A stretch of DNA of 64,000 nucleotides from JARFQW01 sp963842955. Its GTDB lineage: Bacteria; Pseudomonadota; Gammaproteobacteria; Steroidobacterales; XN24. The stretch covers positions 310,001 through 374,000 of the forward strand of contig CAWJIJ010000009.1 in assembly GCA_963842955.1 (NCBI GenBank), written 5' to 3'. Shown in pieces: positions 30,728-41,397 of the stretch (position 1 is the stretch's first letter; each line of letters starts with the position of its first letter). The position numbers were made by a program, and so were the translations under genes. The notes beneath the pieces were generated by a model, which was given only the letters and a program-made list of their open reading frames with translations, made no database searches and was not told the DNA's origin.

Positions 30728-31019
30728 TCTCCCTGATCGATTCCCATGGGGCCTGTCGGCCTGCCTTACACCCTTTCGGATGACTCTCCAGGTTATGTAA
30801 AGCCGCTGCATGCGGTTCCGTCAGAGTCGTCCAATCGCCCCGCCCGGATTGCGATTGCGTTCTCAAAATCAGCGGCTTGTGTGCTTATAGCGTTCGTTCC
30901 TGCGTTACTGCCAGTCAACGGTACGGAAATTGCCTCTCATTCCCCAAGTGCTTGAACGGCCGCCGCTTCTACCACCAAGACACGGGCCGCAATAAGAACA
31001 ACAATCCTCGGGGGATAGC
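30728..31019 (+). other. Intergenic region upstream of the copper-oxidase fusion
   Basis: About 290 bases without a gene. It contains the sigma-54-type promoter at 30919-30934 and, just before the ATG, the ribosome site CGGGGGA. No intrinsic terminator is evident after the SCO gene. Confidence 0.55.
30919..30934 (+). promoter_or_regulatory. Sigma-54 (-24/-12) promoter of the copper-oxidase fusion gene
   Basis: CGGTACGGAAATTGCC has the invariant GG and GC dinucleotides at 10-base spacing and the GGTACG...TTGC core that also occurs at 21481. It lies about 85 bases before the ATG at 31020 on the coding strand. Confidence 0.65.
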
Positions 31020-34000
31020 ATGCCGAAGCGCCACGGACAGGGACTGACTGGTTTCGCAGGGACCGCGAGGGCGATCACCGCAAGCTTTCTATGGGGAACG
31101 GCGGCAGTCCTGGCCCTGGGGGTTCCATCCCTGGCACCGGCCGACAACATTAACGGCGCGTTCGGTCCGGTCACCGACTGGCCGCTGATCCCGATCCACG
31201 CCGCGCTGACGCCGGATGGCCGGGTCCTGACGTACGGCACCGACGGTTCCGGAAAACAGACCGGCTATTTCATCTACGACGTGTGGGATCCCAGCCTGGG
31301 CTTCGGGCCGGAAAGCCATCTCACGCTCTCCAATCTCACGCAGACTGATATTTTCTGCAGCTCCCAGGTCATCCTGCCCAGCAGCGGCGACATCTTCATC
31401 GCGGGCGGCGACAACTGGACCGGAACCCGGACCACCAACACCGGCAACAACAATTCGAACCTTTTCAATCCCGACAGCAACTCGCTGACTCGCCAGGACA
31501 ATATGAACCGGCCTCGGTGGTATTCCTCGTCCACGGTGCTGATGAACGGGGATATCTACGTGCAGGGTGGGTCGGGCGGGGCGGACCTGCCCGAAGTGCG
31601 TAACGAGTTCGGCGGATTTCGATTGCTCAGCACCGCGCCCACGAATGGCCTGGCGGCGCTTTTTCCTCGCAACTTCCTGGCTCCGGACGGCCGGGTCTTC
31701 GGTTACGACACCAACGGACGGATGTACTACGTGGACACGGCCGGCACCGGCTCCCTCGTGCGCGTCGGTCAGTTCGCGTCGTCCAACGCCGGATGGACGT
31801 CCAGTGCCGCGATGTACCGCCCGGGCCGCATTCTCCAGGTGGGGGGCAACTCCAACGGCGCCGTCGTCATCGACATCAACGCGCCGGTTCCGTCGGTTAC
31901 TACCACGGGCACCATGAATTCCATGCCTGGATCCACCCGGCGGCAGTGGGTCAGCGCAACGGTCTTGCCGAACGGACGGGTGCTGGCGACGGGTGGCAGC
32001 AACCGGGACAACAGGCTGGAGCTGGTCAACAACACGGCCGATATCTGGGATCCGGACACCGGTCAATGGACCAGTCACGACGTCGGCGAGCTGGCTCGCC
32101 TGTATCACTCCTCGGCGCTCCTGCTGCCCGACGCAACCGTGATGGTGGGTGGCGGCGGTGCGCCGGGACCCTTGGTCAACACGAACGTCGAAATCTATTA
32201 CCCGCCGTATCTTTACGATGAGTCCGGCAGCTTCGCCCCGCGTCCGGAAATCGTGTCCGCACCCTTTACGGTTCAGCCCGGTTCGCCGTTCCAGATCGAG
32301 ATGGCCGCTGATGACGCAAGCCGCGTCACCCTGGTCAAGAGCGGATCGGTGACCCACAGCGTCAACATGGATCAGCGCTTCATCGAGCTGCCGTTCGAGA
32401 AAGCGGGCAACCTGTTGACCGCCAGCCTGCCGTCTCTCATGACCGAGACGCCTCCCGGTTTCTACATGTTGTTTGTGCTCAATTCCGAGGGCGTCCCGTC
32501 GGAGGCCCGGATCCTGCGCATCGACATCCCCGCCAACCCGTCGATTGCCCTGGACTATACGCCCGCCATCGGCGGCGCCGGCGGGACTGCCTTCCAGCTG
32601 GTCTGCGCACCTGACGAAGTGCTGGTGGGCGCGTACGGGACCGTTGGAACCTACGTCAACCAGATCGGGCCCCGGTGCGTTCGCGTGGACCAGTTCGGGC
32701 AATGGATCGGTGACCCGCTCGACGGCGCGCTGACGGGATCGAACGCCAATGGCACGCCCTTCGTAAGGACCTGCCCGAGAGATATGGCGGTCAGCGGTTT
32801 CCGTGGCCGCGGATCCCAGTACGTGGACCAGATCGACCTGGAGTGCCGGGCCCTGACGGGTGACGGCACGCTGGCCGGTGATGGCGAGTTCACGGGCGGA
32901 TTCGGAGGTGCCGGCGGCACGGACCAGGGTCCCTACGCCTGCGGCACCGGCAATCCCGCCTACGCGTTCTATGGCCGCTCCGGTGGCTGGCTGGACCAGT
33001 TCGGCATCGAGTGCCGGCAGGCGCCGATTACGCCGATCAGCGTGAACTCGGCGCCCAGCGTCACCAATCCCGGCGGACTCGTCTCCGTTCTCGGGGCGAG
33101 CGTGGATGTGGCCATCCTGGCCACTGATCCTGATGACGATCCCCTGACCTTCAGCGCCGAAGGATTGCCGGACGGCCTGAATATCGCTGCAGCGACTGGC
33201 CGGATCACCGGCGTACCCGCGGTTGCCGACAGCTTTGCGGTGATCGTGGCGGTCAGCGACGGGACCGCCGCCACCGAGGTGGAATTCACCTGGCTCGTCG
33301 AGGATGTCCCGACCTGGGCGTTGCGTCCGATCACGCCTCAACCGGCGGTTGAAACCGGAACCACCGTGACGTTCACAGCCAGCGCGGAGAACGGCATCAA
33401 TCCCCGCTACAAGTGGTTGTTCGACGATGGCTCGCCGGAGACCGAGTTCAGTACCGATCCGGTCGTCAGCCATGCATACAGCGCGCCCGGTGTGTACTAC
33501 GTCACCGTGACGGTCACCGACGATCGTGGCGTTGAAGCCGTGGCGACGGTCCCGCAGGTAGTTCATCTGCCCCTGAGCGGAAACTCGCCGTCGATCTCCG
33601 GCAACGTCGATTTTCGAGCCGGTCCAGGATGGTGGTCGTGTCTGGGTGGTCAACCAGGACAACGATTCCGTTACGGCATTCGATGCCGTCGACAATACGC
33701 GCCTCGCGGAGATCGCCGTTGGCGATTCCCCGAGAGCACTGGCGCTGGCACCGGACGGTCGCCTGTGGGTCACCAACAAGGGTTCCGCGACGCTCAGCGT
33801 GATCGACACCGGCACGCTGCAGCTCGTCGCGACCGTGGACTTACCGTTCGCCTCCCAGCCTTTCGGTATCGCGTTCTCGCCTGTCGAGAATGCCGCCTTC
33901 GTTGTGCTGGAGGCGACGGGCCGCCTGCTGCGGCTGGACGCCAGCACAGGAGCCGAGAGCGGTAATGTCGATGTGGGCCCCCGGCCGCGCCACGTCTCGA

Positions 34001-37000
34001 TTTCCGCCGACGGGGCAACGGTCCTGGTCTCCCGGTTCGTGACGCCCCCTCAGCCGGGTGAGTCCACCGCGGACGTGGGCACCCAATCCGGAGGTGTCGA
34101 TACCGGCGGTGAAGTCCTCGTGATCGACGCCGCCAGCATGTCAATTCAGGAGACGATCGTTCTCGCGCATAGCCTGGATCCGGATTTCGAGAACCAGGGC
34201 AGCGGCGTCCCCAACTACCTGGGCGCTGCGGCGATCTCTCCGGACGGCAGCCAGGCCTGGGTTCCTTCCAAGAAGGACAATATTCGTCGCGGGGAGCTCA
34301 GAAACGGTACCGACCTGGATTTTCAGAATACCGTTCGGGCCATCAGCTCGCGGATCCTGATGGATGAGCGCAGCGAAGATTTCGCCGCCCGAATCGACCA
34401 TGACAACGCGAGCGTCGCCAGCGCCGCGGCTTACGATGCCTAACGGCAATTACCTGTTCGTGGCGCTGGAAACCAGCCGCGAGGTTGCGGTCATCGACGC
34501 CCACGACGGCTTCGAGATGTTCCGTATCGACGTGGGCCGGGCCCCCCAGGGGCTGACGGTCTCCGGCGACCTGAAGCGGCTTTACGTCAATAATTTCATG
34601 GACCGCAGCGTCGACGTATTCGACCTCGCCCCGCTGCTGGACGAAGTGAGCTGGAGCCTGCCGAAGCTGGCGACCCTCGACGCCGTTGCGACCGAGAAAC
34701 TCAGTGCCCAGGTGCTCAACGGCAAGCAGCTGTTCTATGACGCGCGCGATACCCGCCTGGCCCGCGACCGCTACATGAGTTGCGCCACCTGTCACAACGA
34801 CGGCGGTCATGACGGCCGCACCTGGGACCTGACCGGTTTTGGCGAGGGTCTGCGCAATACCATCAGCCTGCGCGGTCGCTCGGGTGGCCAGGGACCGCTG
34901 CACTGGAGCGCGAACTTCGATGAGGTCCAGGACTTCGAGGGCCAGATCCGCACGCTCGCGGGTGGCTCCGGACTGATGAGCAATGGGGCCTTCAATACGG
35001 GAACCCGCTCGGAGCCCCTGGGCGATCCGAAGACCGGCATCAGCGCTGACCTGGATGCATTGGCGGCCTACGTGGAATCCCTGGACGACGTGGCGCCCAG
35101 CCCGTACCGGAACGCCAACGGCAACCTGACGGCCACAGCCGAGCTGGGCCAGGGCGTGTTCGATGCGGCCGGCTGTGCCCAGTGCCATGGCGGCGACAGC
35201 TACGCCGACGACACCGGGACATTGCACGACATCGGCACTCAGGACGCGGCCACCGGCCAGCGGCTGGGCGGTCCGCTGGATGGCCTGGATGCCCCGACGC
35301 TTCGTGATGTCTGGGCCACAGCGCCTTATCTGCATGACGGATCCCTGGCCACGGTGGCCGCGGCGATCAGCGCCCATGACGGTGTGAATCTCAGCGGCGC
35401 CAACCTGAACCGCCTCGAGCAGTTCGTCCTGCAGATCGGCGATCTTGCCGCACCCGTCTCCGCAGAGGAGTCCAGCATCTGGGGTGGCAGCGCGACCCCG
35501 GGCACTCCGTCGGCGGGTGACTCCGGCGCCGTCGAGCTGGGGGTCAAGTTCCGCACGGATGCCGACGGCTTTGTCACTGCCATCCGTTTTTACAAGGGGA
35601 GCGGCAACACCGGTCTGCACGTGGGCAGTCTGTGGAGCGCCTCCGGGTCGCTGCTCGGTCGCGCAACCTTCACCAGCGAGTCGGCCTCCGGCTGGCAGGA
35701 AGTGCGTTTCGACGCGCCGGTAGCGGTGGACGCGGGCAATACCTATGTGGCGTCCTACCATGCGCCGAATGGCGGCTATGCCATTGACGTGGGCTACTTC
35801 GAAGATGCCGGGCAGACCGATGGCCCGCTGAATTTTCTGGCTGATGGCGAAGCCGGGGGCAACGGGGTCTACCGTTATGGCGCGACTCCCCGATTCCCGA
35901 ACCAGAGCTACCAGGCGTCCAATTACTGGGTCGACGTGGTATTCAGCACCAGCGGCACGGCACCCGTAGACCTGGCGCCGCCATCCGTCACGGGGCGGCA
36001 GCCGTCGTCCGGCGCAACCCAAGTGCCAGTCGGCACCCAGGTTGCAGCCGTGTTCGACGAGGACCTGGATCCCTCGAGCATCAGCAACGCCACCTTCCAG
36101 CTTCTCGACGCAGGCGGGGCCCCGGTGGCGGGGAGCGTTGCTTACGATTCCGGGTCCCGGACCGTCAGCCTGACGCCGGCCAGCGTGCTGTTGCCGTCGT
36201 CAAGCTATACGGTTCGCGTGGCGGGCGGTGGCATAAGCGATCTCGCCGGCAACGTGCTGCCTGCGGACCTGACCTGGGAGTTCGCCACCCAGGCTATCGA
36301 TACGGCGCCACCAACGGTCACGAACCGCAGCCCGTCGGACGGCGCCACGGGCGTGGCGCTGGCCACGGACGTCACCGTGACCTTCAGCGAATCCATGGAC
36401 ACGTCCAGCATCGGTTCCGGGAGCTTCGAACTGCAAGACGGAACCGGTGTCTCCGTGGTGGCTTCAGTGAGCTATAACGCAGGCGCGAGGACGGCACGCC
36501 TCACTCCGGCCTCGGATCTCGACGCCTCGACCAGCTACACGGTCATCGTGCGCGGCGGCGCCCAGGGCGTGACCGACTCGGCGGGCAATCCGTTGGCCAG
36601 TGATGTCACCTGGAGCTTTGTGACCGCCGCTCCGGCCGCTTGTCCCTGCACCGCCTTCGATGCGGATGCCGTTCCGGCCACCGCGTCGGCCAGCGACTCC
36701 GGTTCCCTTGAACTCGGGGTCAAGTTCCGGACCGTACTGGACGGCTACGTCACCGGAGTGCGCTTCTACAAGGGTGTCGGCGAATACCGGAACCCACATC
36801 GGCAACCTCTGGTCGGAGGACGGCGCCCTGCTGGCCCGGGCGACCTTCGCATCCGAAACATCTTCCGGATGGCAGACCGTGAGCTTCGAGGAGCCGGTGG
36901 CGGTGACAGCCGGAACGGTCTACGTGGTGTCCTATTTCGCGCCCAACGGGGGCTATGCCATCAACGCCAACTATTTCGGCTCGAGCGTGGTCCGCGGTCC

Positions 37001-38309
37001 GGTGGAACTGCTTTCCGACGGGGCGTCGGGAGGCAATGGTGTCTATCGCTATGCCGGAACCACGGGTTTCCCGAGCCAGTCCTGGAACGCGTCCAACTAC
37101 TGGGTGGACGTCGTGTTCACCGACAGCATCGGGCCGGACACAATCGCGCCATTCGTCACGGGTCGCGACCCGTCGCCCGGTGCGTCGGATGTCCCCGTCG
37201 CAACAGGCGTGTCCGCCACTTTCAGCGAAGCCCTGGATCCAGTGACGGTCACCAATACCTCCGTGGCCCTGGCAGATGGCGCCGGCAACTCGGTTGCAGC
37301 TTCTGTCAGCTATGACAGCGCTTCGCGGACGGCCTCGCTTGTTCCGGACTCCACGCTGTCTGCGTCCACCGATTACACGGTGACGCTGAAGGGCGGAGCG
37401 GGCGGCCTGGCTGATCCCGCGGGGAACGGCCTGGCCAGCGACGTGACCTGGAGCTTTACGACGGAGGCCGTGGACACGACGCCGCCGGCCTTGATTTCGC
37501 GGAGCCCGGATGATGGCGCCACAGAGGTGTCTCTGCTGACATCGGTCAGCGCCGGTTTCGACGAGAGGCTGGATCCCGCCTCCGTAAGCAGCGCCACCGT
37601 GGAGCTGCGCGATGCCGGAGGCAACCTCGTCTCCTCGAGCATCACCTACGTTGCCTCCAGCCGGGAGATTCGGCTCGTGCCGGGGGCAGCGCTGGCGGCT
37701 TCGACCGCGTACACCCTGACCTTGCGGGGAGGTGCCGCAGGTAATCGGATCACGGACCCGGCAGGAAACGCGCTTGCGGCCGACGACTCCTGGAGTTTCG
37801 TCACCGCGGATCCGGCCGCCTGCCCCTGCGGTGTCTGGGACGATTCGGCGGTGCCGGGGACTGCCTCGGTCTCGGATCCGAACGCCGTGGAACTGGGCAT
37901 GAAATTCACCGCCAGCGTTGACGGGTTGGCCACCGGCGTGCGGTTCTACAAGGGTTCAGCCAATACCGGCACCCACCTGGGACGCCTCTGGTCCGAGAAC
38001 GGAACGCTGCTGGCGGAGGCGACCTTCGCCAACGAAACGGCCAGCGGGTGGCAGGAAGCGCTGTTCGATACGCCTGTTCCGCTGACCGCCGGTGATGTCT
38101 ACGTGGTCTCCTACTTCGCTCCTGACGGCGGATATGCTTCGGACACCGGCTATTTCGCCGGCGGCGGCGTTACCAACGGTCCGTTGCGGGCTCTCCAGGA
38201 TGGCGAAAATGGCGGGAACGGGCTGTACCGTTACGGTGATGGGGGCGGTTTCCCGAGCCAGTCGTGGCAGTCTTCCAACTACTGGGTGGACATAGTATTC
38301 AGTCAGTAG
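31020..38309 (+). CDS. Copper radical oxidase / YVTN propeller / di-heme cytochrome fusion with DUF4082 and Big_5 modules (three frameshifts)
   Basis: Reconstructed length is about 2,430 residues with a signal peptide. A galactose/glyoxal-oxidase-like propeller keeps all the copper-site residues by family alignment: Cys113 ('DIFCSSQV') and Tyr168 ('RPRWYSSST') for the Cys-Tyr cofactor, Tyr362-His363 ('RLYHSSALLLPD') and His446 ('VTHSVNMDQ'), then the DUF1929 end ('PPGFYMLFVLNSEGVPS'). Next come three Cys-flanked repeats (32575-33030), a He_PIG module, a PKD domain, a YVTN propeller (33630-34650) and a cytochrome-peroxidase/MauG-like region with two heme sites (CATCH at 34781, CAQCH at 35174; 'APYLHDGSLATV'). 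Three DUF4082 domains alternating with Big_5 pairs finish the protein. Frame breaks: T-run 33611-33614, near 34440, near 36780, all +1. Predicted activity: alcohol or aldehyde oxidation producing H2O2, with a heme module that could consume peroxide or carry electrons. Confidence 0.8.
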
Positions 38310-38326
38310 GGGTCTGAACCCCTTTC
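38308..38326 (+). terminator. Weak stem-loop overlapping the stop codon
   Basis: AGGGGT-CTGA-ACCCCT forms a 6-bp stem with a 4-base loop, followed by only TTTC. It overlaps the TAG of the giant oxidase gene and may be a weak terminator. Confidence 0.35.
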
Positions 38327-38654
38327 ACGAGCCCCCGGGCGCCGGGAAACCCCTCGAATTGTGAGGTGGTCCCGGTGTCCCGGCGGATTCTTGGTCTACG
38401 CTTCCTTCGTGAGCAATATCTGCAGTAGCCACGTCGCCGTTCGCGGCGGTTTCGGAAGGGATCCAGGAAGGCCCCGCCGGCATAAGGTCGCTGCCGAGTT
38501 GCATTATGTCCGGCCGTTCCCCGCCGTGAATGCCTCCGCCCGGATCTCAAACCGTGGGCCGGAGGGTTTTGCTTGGCCAAGGAGCCGGTTTTGTGAGCCG
38601 AGGCAAGGATTGCGGCGACCGTCACGGTCGTGTCATCGATAAAGGAGTAGGTTG
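38327..38654 (+). other. Intergenic region before the amino-sugar genes
   Basis: About 330 bases in which I see no gene and no sigma-54 motif. It ends with the AAAGGAG ribosome site of the next gene. Confidence 0.5.
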
Positions 38655-39146
38655 ATGCCAGTTGCGGATTCGGTGCGCCTCGGGCGCGATGTGATGATTT
38701 TCCACCCGGGACTGGTGAACCTGTATGGCTGCGATGTGGGCGACGACACCAAGATCGGCGCCTTTGTCGAGATTCAGAAGAACGCCAGCATCGGTAATCG
38801 CTGCAAGATCTCATCTCACACCTTTGTCTGTGAAGGGGTTGTGATCGAAGAAGGCGTATTCGTGGGTCACGGGGTGATGTTCACCAATGACATTTTCCCC
38901 GCGGCGACGACAGAAGACGGCGAGCTGCAGGACGAGAGTCACTGGGAGGTCGTCGAGACACGCGTCGGAAGGCGGGCGTCCATCGGGTCGAATGCCACGA
39001 TCCTGGCGGGAATCACGATCGGCGAAGGTGCGCTGGTTGGCGCCGGCGCGGTGGTCACGAAGGATGTCCCTGATTACGCTATCGTTGCCGGGGTGCCTGC
39101 CCGGGTGATCGGCGACGTGAGGGATCGGGCGTCGGGCAAGAAATGA
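38655..39146 (+). CDS. Left-handed beta-helix N-acetyltransferase (WbpD/WlbB-like)
   Basis: This protein of about 163 residues is built of hexapeptide repeats ('IGAFVEIQKNASIGNRC', 'IGSNATILAGITIGEGALVG') with the active-site-like His in 'VGHGVMFTND'. It ends with 'GVPARVIG', typical of sugar O/N-acetyltransferases. It most resembles WbpD/WlbB, which acetylate the 3-amino group of UDP-2-acetamido-3-amino-glucuronate. That fits the next two genes, which look like the matching dehydrogenase (WbpB type) and aminotransferase (WbpE type). ATG 38655 follows AAAGGAG; a TTG just before it is in frame but unnecessary. It is the first gene of the sugar-nucleotide block. Confidence 0.85.
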   Translation: MPVADSVRLGRDVMIFHPGLVNLYGCDVGDDTKIGAFVEIQKNASIGNRCKISSHTFVCEGVVIEEGVFVGHGVMFTNDIFPAATTEDGELQDESHWEVVETRVGRRASIGSNATILAGITIGEGALVGAGAVVTKDVPDYAIVAGVPARVIGDVRDRASGKK

Positions 39147-39211
39147 GCGGCCGGGGTTTTCGCCGCGGCTATGCAGAACGCATCAATTGAAGGGTTCCAC
39201 GGAGACAGGAC

Positions 39212-40258
39212 ATGATCAATATCGGAGTCATCGGTTACGGCTACTGGGGGCCGAACCTGGTCCGGAATTTCGCCGAGCTCAAGGAGGCGCGGGTTGCCGC
39301 GGTCGCCGATCTCAGCCAGGACAGGCTGGATCTCGTGGAACGGCGCTTTCCGGGGGTAAAAACCACGACCCGGTTCCAGGACCTGATGGACGATCCTTCG
39401 ATCGATGCCATTGCGGTGGCGACGCCGGTCGGTACGCATTTCGAGCTCGGGATGGCGGCACTGAAAGCCGACAAGCACCTGTGGCTCGAGAAGCCCATGA
39501 CGGAGACGTCTTTGCAGGCCCGGCAGCTCGTTGCGGAGGCAGAGAAGCGCAACCGAGTCCTGCTGGTGGATCACACGTTTATCTACACGCCGGCCGTCCG
39601 CAAGATGGGCGAAATCATCAAGAGCGGTGACCTGGGCCAGATTTACTACTATGACTCGATCCGCGTGAACCTGGGGCTGTTCCAGCGTGACGTCAGCGTG
39701 ATCTCCGACCTGGCGGTGCACGATTTTTCGATTCTCGCCTACCTGCTCAACGAGCGGCCCGTGGCGGTATCGGCGAGCGGCACCAACCACTTCCCGGGCA
39801 CGCCGGAGAACCTGGCGTTCATTTCGCTTTTTTACGACTCCGGCACCATCGGCCACGCCAACGTGAGCTGGCTGGCACCGGTCAAAGTTCGTCAGATTCT
39901 CATCGGCGGCAGCAACAAGATGATCGTCTACGATGATCTCCAGCCCAGCGAAAAGGTGAAGGTCTATGACAAGGGGGTCAGCTTCACCGACGACCCGGAC
40001 ACGATCCAGCAGCTGCGGGTCGGCTATCGCAGCGGCGATATGTGGGCGCCCCAGCTGGCCACCACTGAGGCCTTGATGCTGGAGGCGGAGCATTTCGTGG
40101 ACTGCATAGTGAACGGCACGCGGCCGGAAACCGACGGCGTGCTCGGGGCGCAGGTGGTGGAACTGATCGAGGCGGCGACCAGCTCGATGCGGGGCCGCGG
40201 CGAGACGGTTCATTTGCGGACCAGCGAAGACGTTATTCCCTTTGAGAAGCGCGGGTAG
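39212..40258 (+). CDS. Gfo/Idh/MocA-family NAD(P)-dependent oxidoreductase (WbpB-like)
   Basis: This 348-residue enzyme has an N-terminal Rossmann motif 'GVIGYGYWGPNLVRNF', the family signature 'EKPMTETSLQA' with its catalytic-type Lys, and 'SDLAVHDFSIL' in the C-terminal alpha-beta domain. In the UDP-ManNAc3NAcA/GlcNAc3NAcA pathway the WbpB member oxidises C3 of the UDP-sugar acid, creating the keto group used by the aminotransferase. That specific role is inferred from the neighbours. No UDP-GlcNAc 6-dehydrogenase (WbpA) is in the window, so the pathway's first step must be encoded elsewhere. ATG 39212 is preceded by GGAGACAGGAC. Confidence 0.85.
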   Translation: MINIGVIGYGYWGPNLVRNFAELKEARVAAVADLSQDRLDLVERRFPGVKTTTRFQDLMDDPSIDAIAVATPVGTHFELGMAALKADKHLWLEKPMTETSLQARQLVAEAEKRNRVLLVDHTFIYTPAVRKMGEIIKSGDLGQIYYYDSIRVNLGLFQRDVSVISDLAVHDFSILAYLLNERPVAVSASGTNHFPGTPENLAFISLFYDSGTIGHANVSWLAPVKVRQILIGGSNKMIVYDDLQPSEKVKVYDKGVSFTDDPDTIQQLRVGYRSGDMWAPQLATTEALMLEAEHFVDCIVNGTRPETDGVLGAQVVELIEAATSSMRGRGETVHLRTSEDVIPFEKRG

Positions 40259-40271
40259 GAGAGGACACACC

Positions 40272-41390
40272 ATGATTCCGTTTCTGGATCTGAAGGCCCA
40301 GTACGAGGGCATCAAGGACGAGGTCAACGAGGCCATTCAGGGGGTCCTCGACAACTGCCAGTATGTGCTCGGCCCGGCGGTGACGGATTTCGAAACCGCG
40401 TTTGCGGAGTACTGCGGTGTCTCTCGGGCTGTTGGCGTGAATTCGGGCACGAGTGCGCTGCACCTGGCCCTGCTCGCGGCCGATGTGGGCCCGGGTGACG
40501 AGGTCATCACGATCCCCATGACCTTCGTGGCCACGGTGGCCGCCATTCACTACTCCGGCGCCCGCACGGTGTTCGTGGACATCGATCCGGTGACGTACAA
40601 CATGGATCCGGGCCTGCTCGAGGCGGCGATCACGCCCAAGACCAAGGCGATCCTGCCGGTGCACCTGCACGGCCAGACGGCGGACATGGGCCCGATCCTG
40701 GAGATCGCCGAACGCCACGGACTGACGGTCATCGAGGATGCTGCCCAGGCCCACGGCGCCGAGTGGCAGGGCCGCCGGGCCGGCAGCATGGGTGCGATGG
40801 GCTGCTTCAGCTTCTATCCGGGCAAGAACCTGGGCGCCTACGGCGAGGCCGGCATGGTGGTCACCGACGATCCGGAACTGGAGCGTAAGCTCCGCATGCT
40901 CCGGGACTGGGGTGCGGAGAAGAAATATCACCATGTTCTGAAGGGCTTCAACTACCGGATGGAGGGCATCCAGGGCGCCGTTCTCGGCGTCAAGCTGAAG
41001 CACCTGGAAGCCTGGACCGAGGGACGGCGGGCCGCCGCCGCGGCCTACGACCGGTTTTTCGAGGGCAGCGGCGTGGAAACCCCGACCCAGGTGCCGGGGA
41101 ACCGGCACGTTTACCACGTGTACGCCATCCGGTCGCCTGACCGCGAGGCCTGGCAGCAGGCGCTGAACGAACAGGGAATCCAGAGCGGAATCCATTACCC
41201 GATTCCGGTTCACCTGTTGCCGGCCTATGCGGACCTGGGTTACGCCGAAGGCGATTTCCCGGAGTCCGAGCGGGCGGCCAGGGAGTTTCTTTCCCTGCCG
41301 ATGTTCCCGGAGATGACCGAGGACCAGTGCCGGACCGTGGCCGATGCCGTATTGAAGCTGGCCGGCCGGGATCTCGCGGCCGCTTCGTGA
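40272..41390 (+). CDS. DegT/DnrJ/EryC1/StrS sugar aminotransferase (WbpE-like)
   Basis: This PLP enzyme of 372 residues has 'MIPFLDLKAQYEGI' at the start, 'VNSGTSALHLAL' (cofactor phosphate site), 'VIEDAAQAHGA' (Asp for the pyridine nitrogen) and the PLP lysine in 'SFYPGKNLGAYGEAG'. The C-terminal 'HYPIPVHLLPAY' is typical of sugar 3-aminotransferases of the WbpE/DegT type. It would transfer an amino group from glutamate to the 3-keto sugar. ATG 40272 follows AGGAGAGGAC; the frame is open 30 bases further up, inside the preceding gene's end. It lies 13 bases after the oxidoreductase gene. Confidence 0.9.
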   Translation: MIPFLDLKAQYEGIKDEVNEAIQGVLDNCQYVLGPAVTDFETAFAEYCGVSRAVGVNSGTSALHLALLAADVGPGDEVITIPMTFVATVAAIHYSGARTVFVDIDPVTYNMDPGLLEAAITPKTKAILPVHLHGQTADMGPILEIAERHGLTVIEDAAQAHGAEWQGRRAGSMGAMGCFSFYPGKNLGAYGEAGMVVTDDPELERKLRMLRDWGAEKKYHHVLKGFNYRMEGIQGAVLGVKLKHLEAWTEGRRAAAAAYDRFFEGSGVETPTQVPGNRHVYHVYAIRSPDREAWQQALNEQGIQSGIHYPIPVHLLPAYADLGYAEGDFPESERAAREFLSLPMFPEMTEDQCRTVADAVLKLAGRDLAAAS

Positions 41391-41397
41391 TCCCGGA

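Noticed and set aside
31089..33947. A 952-codon open frame on the minus strand
   Set aside because: It is antisense to the galactose-oxidase-like gene, shows no domain pattern, and long antisense frames are expected in GC-rich coding DNA.
23855..38309. Repeated segments that could suggest a CRISPR or satellite array
   Set aside because: The repeats are about 100-160 codon DUF4082 and Big_5 protein modules with codon-level divergence, not short identical repeats with spacers.
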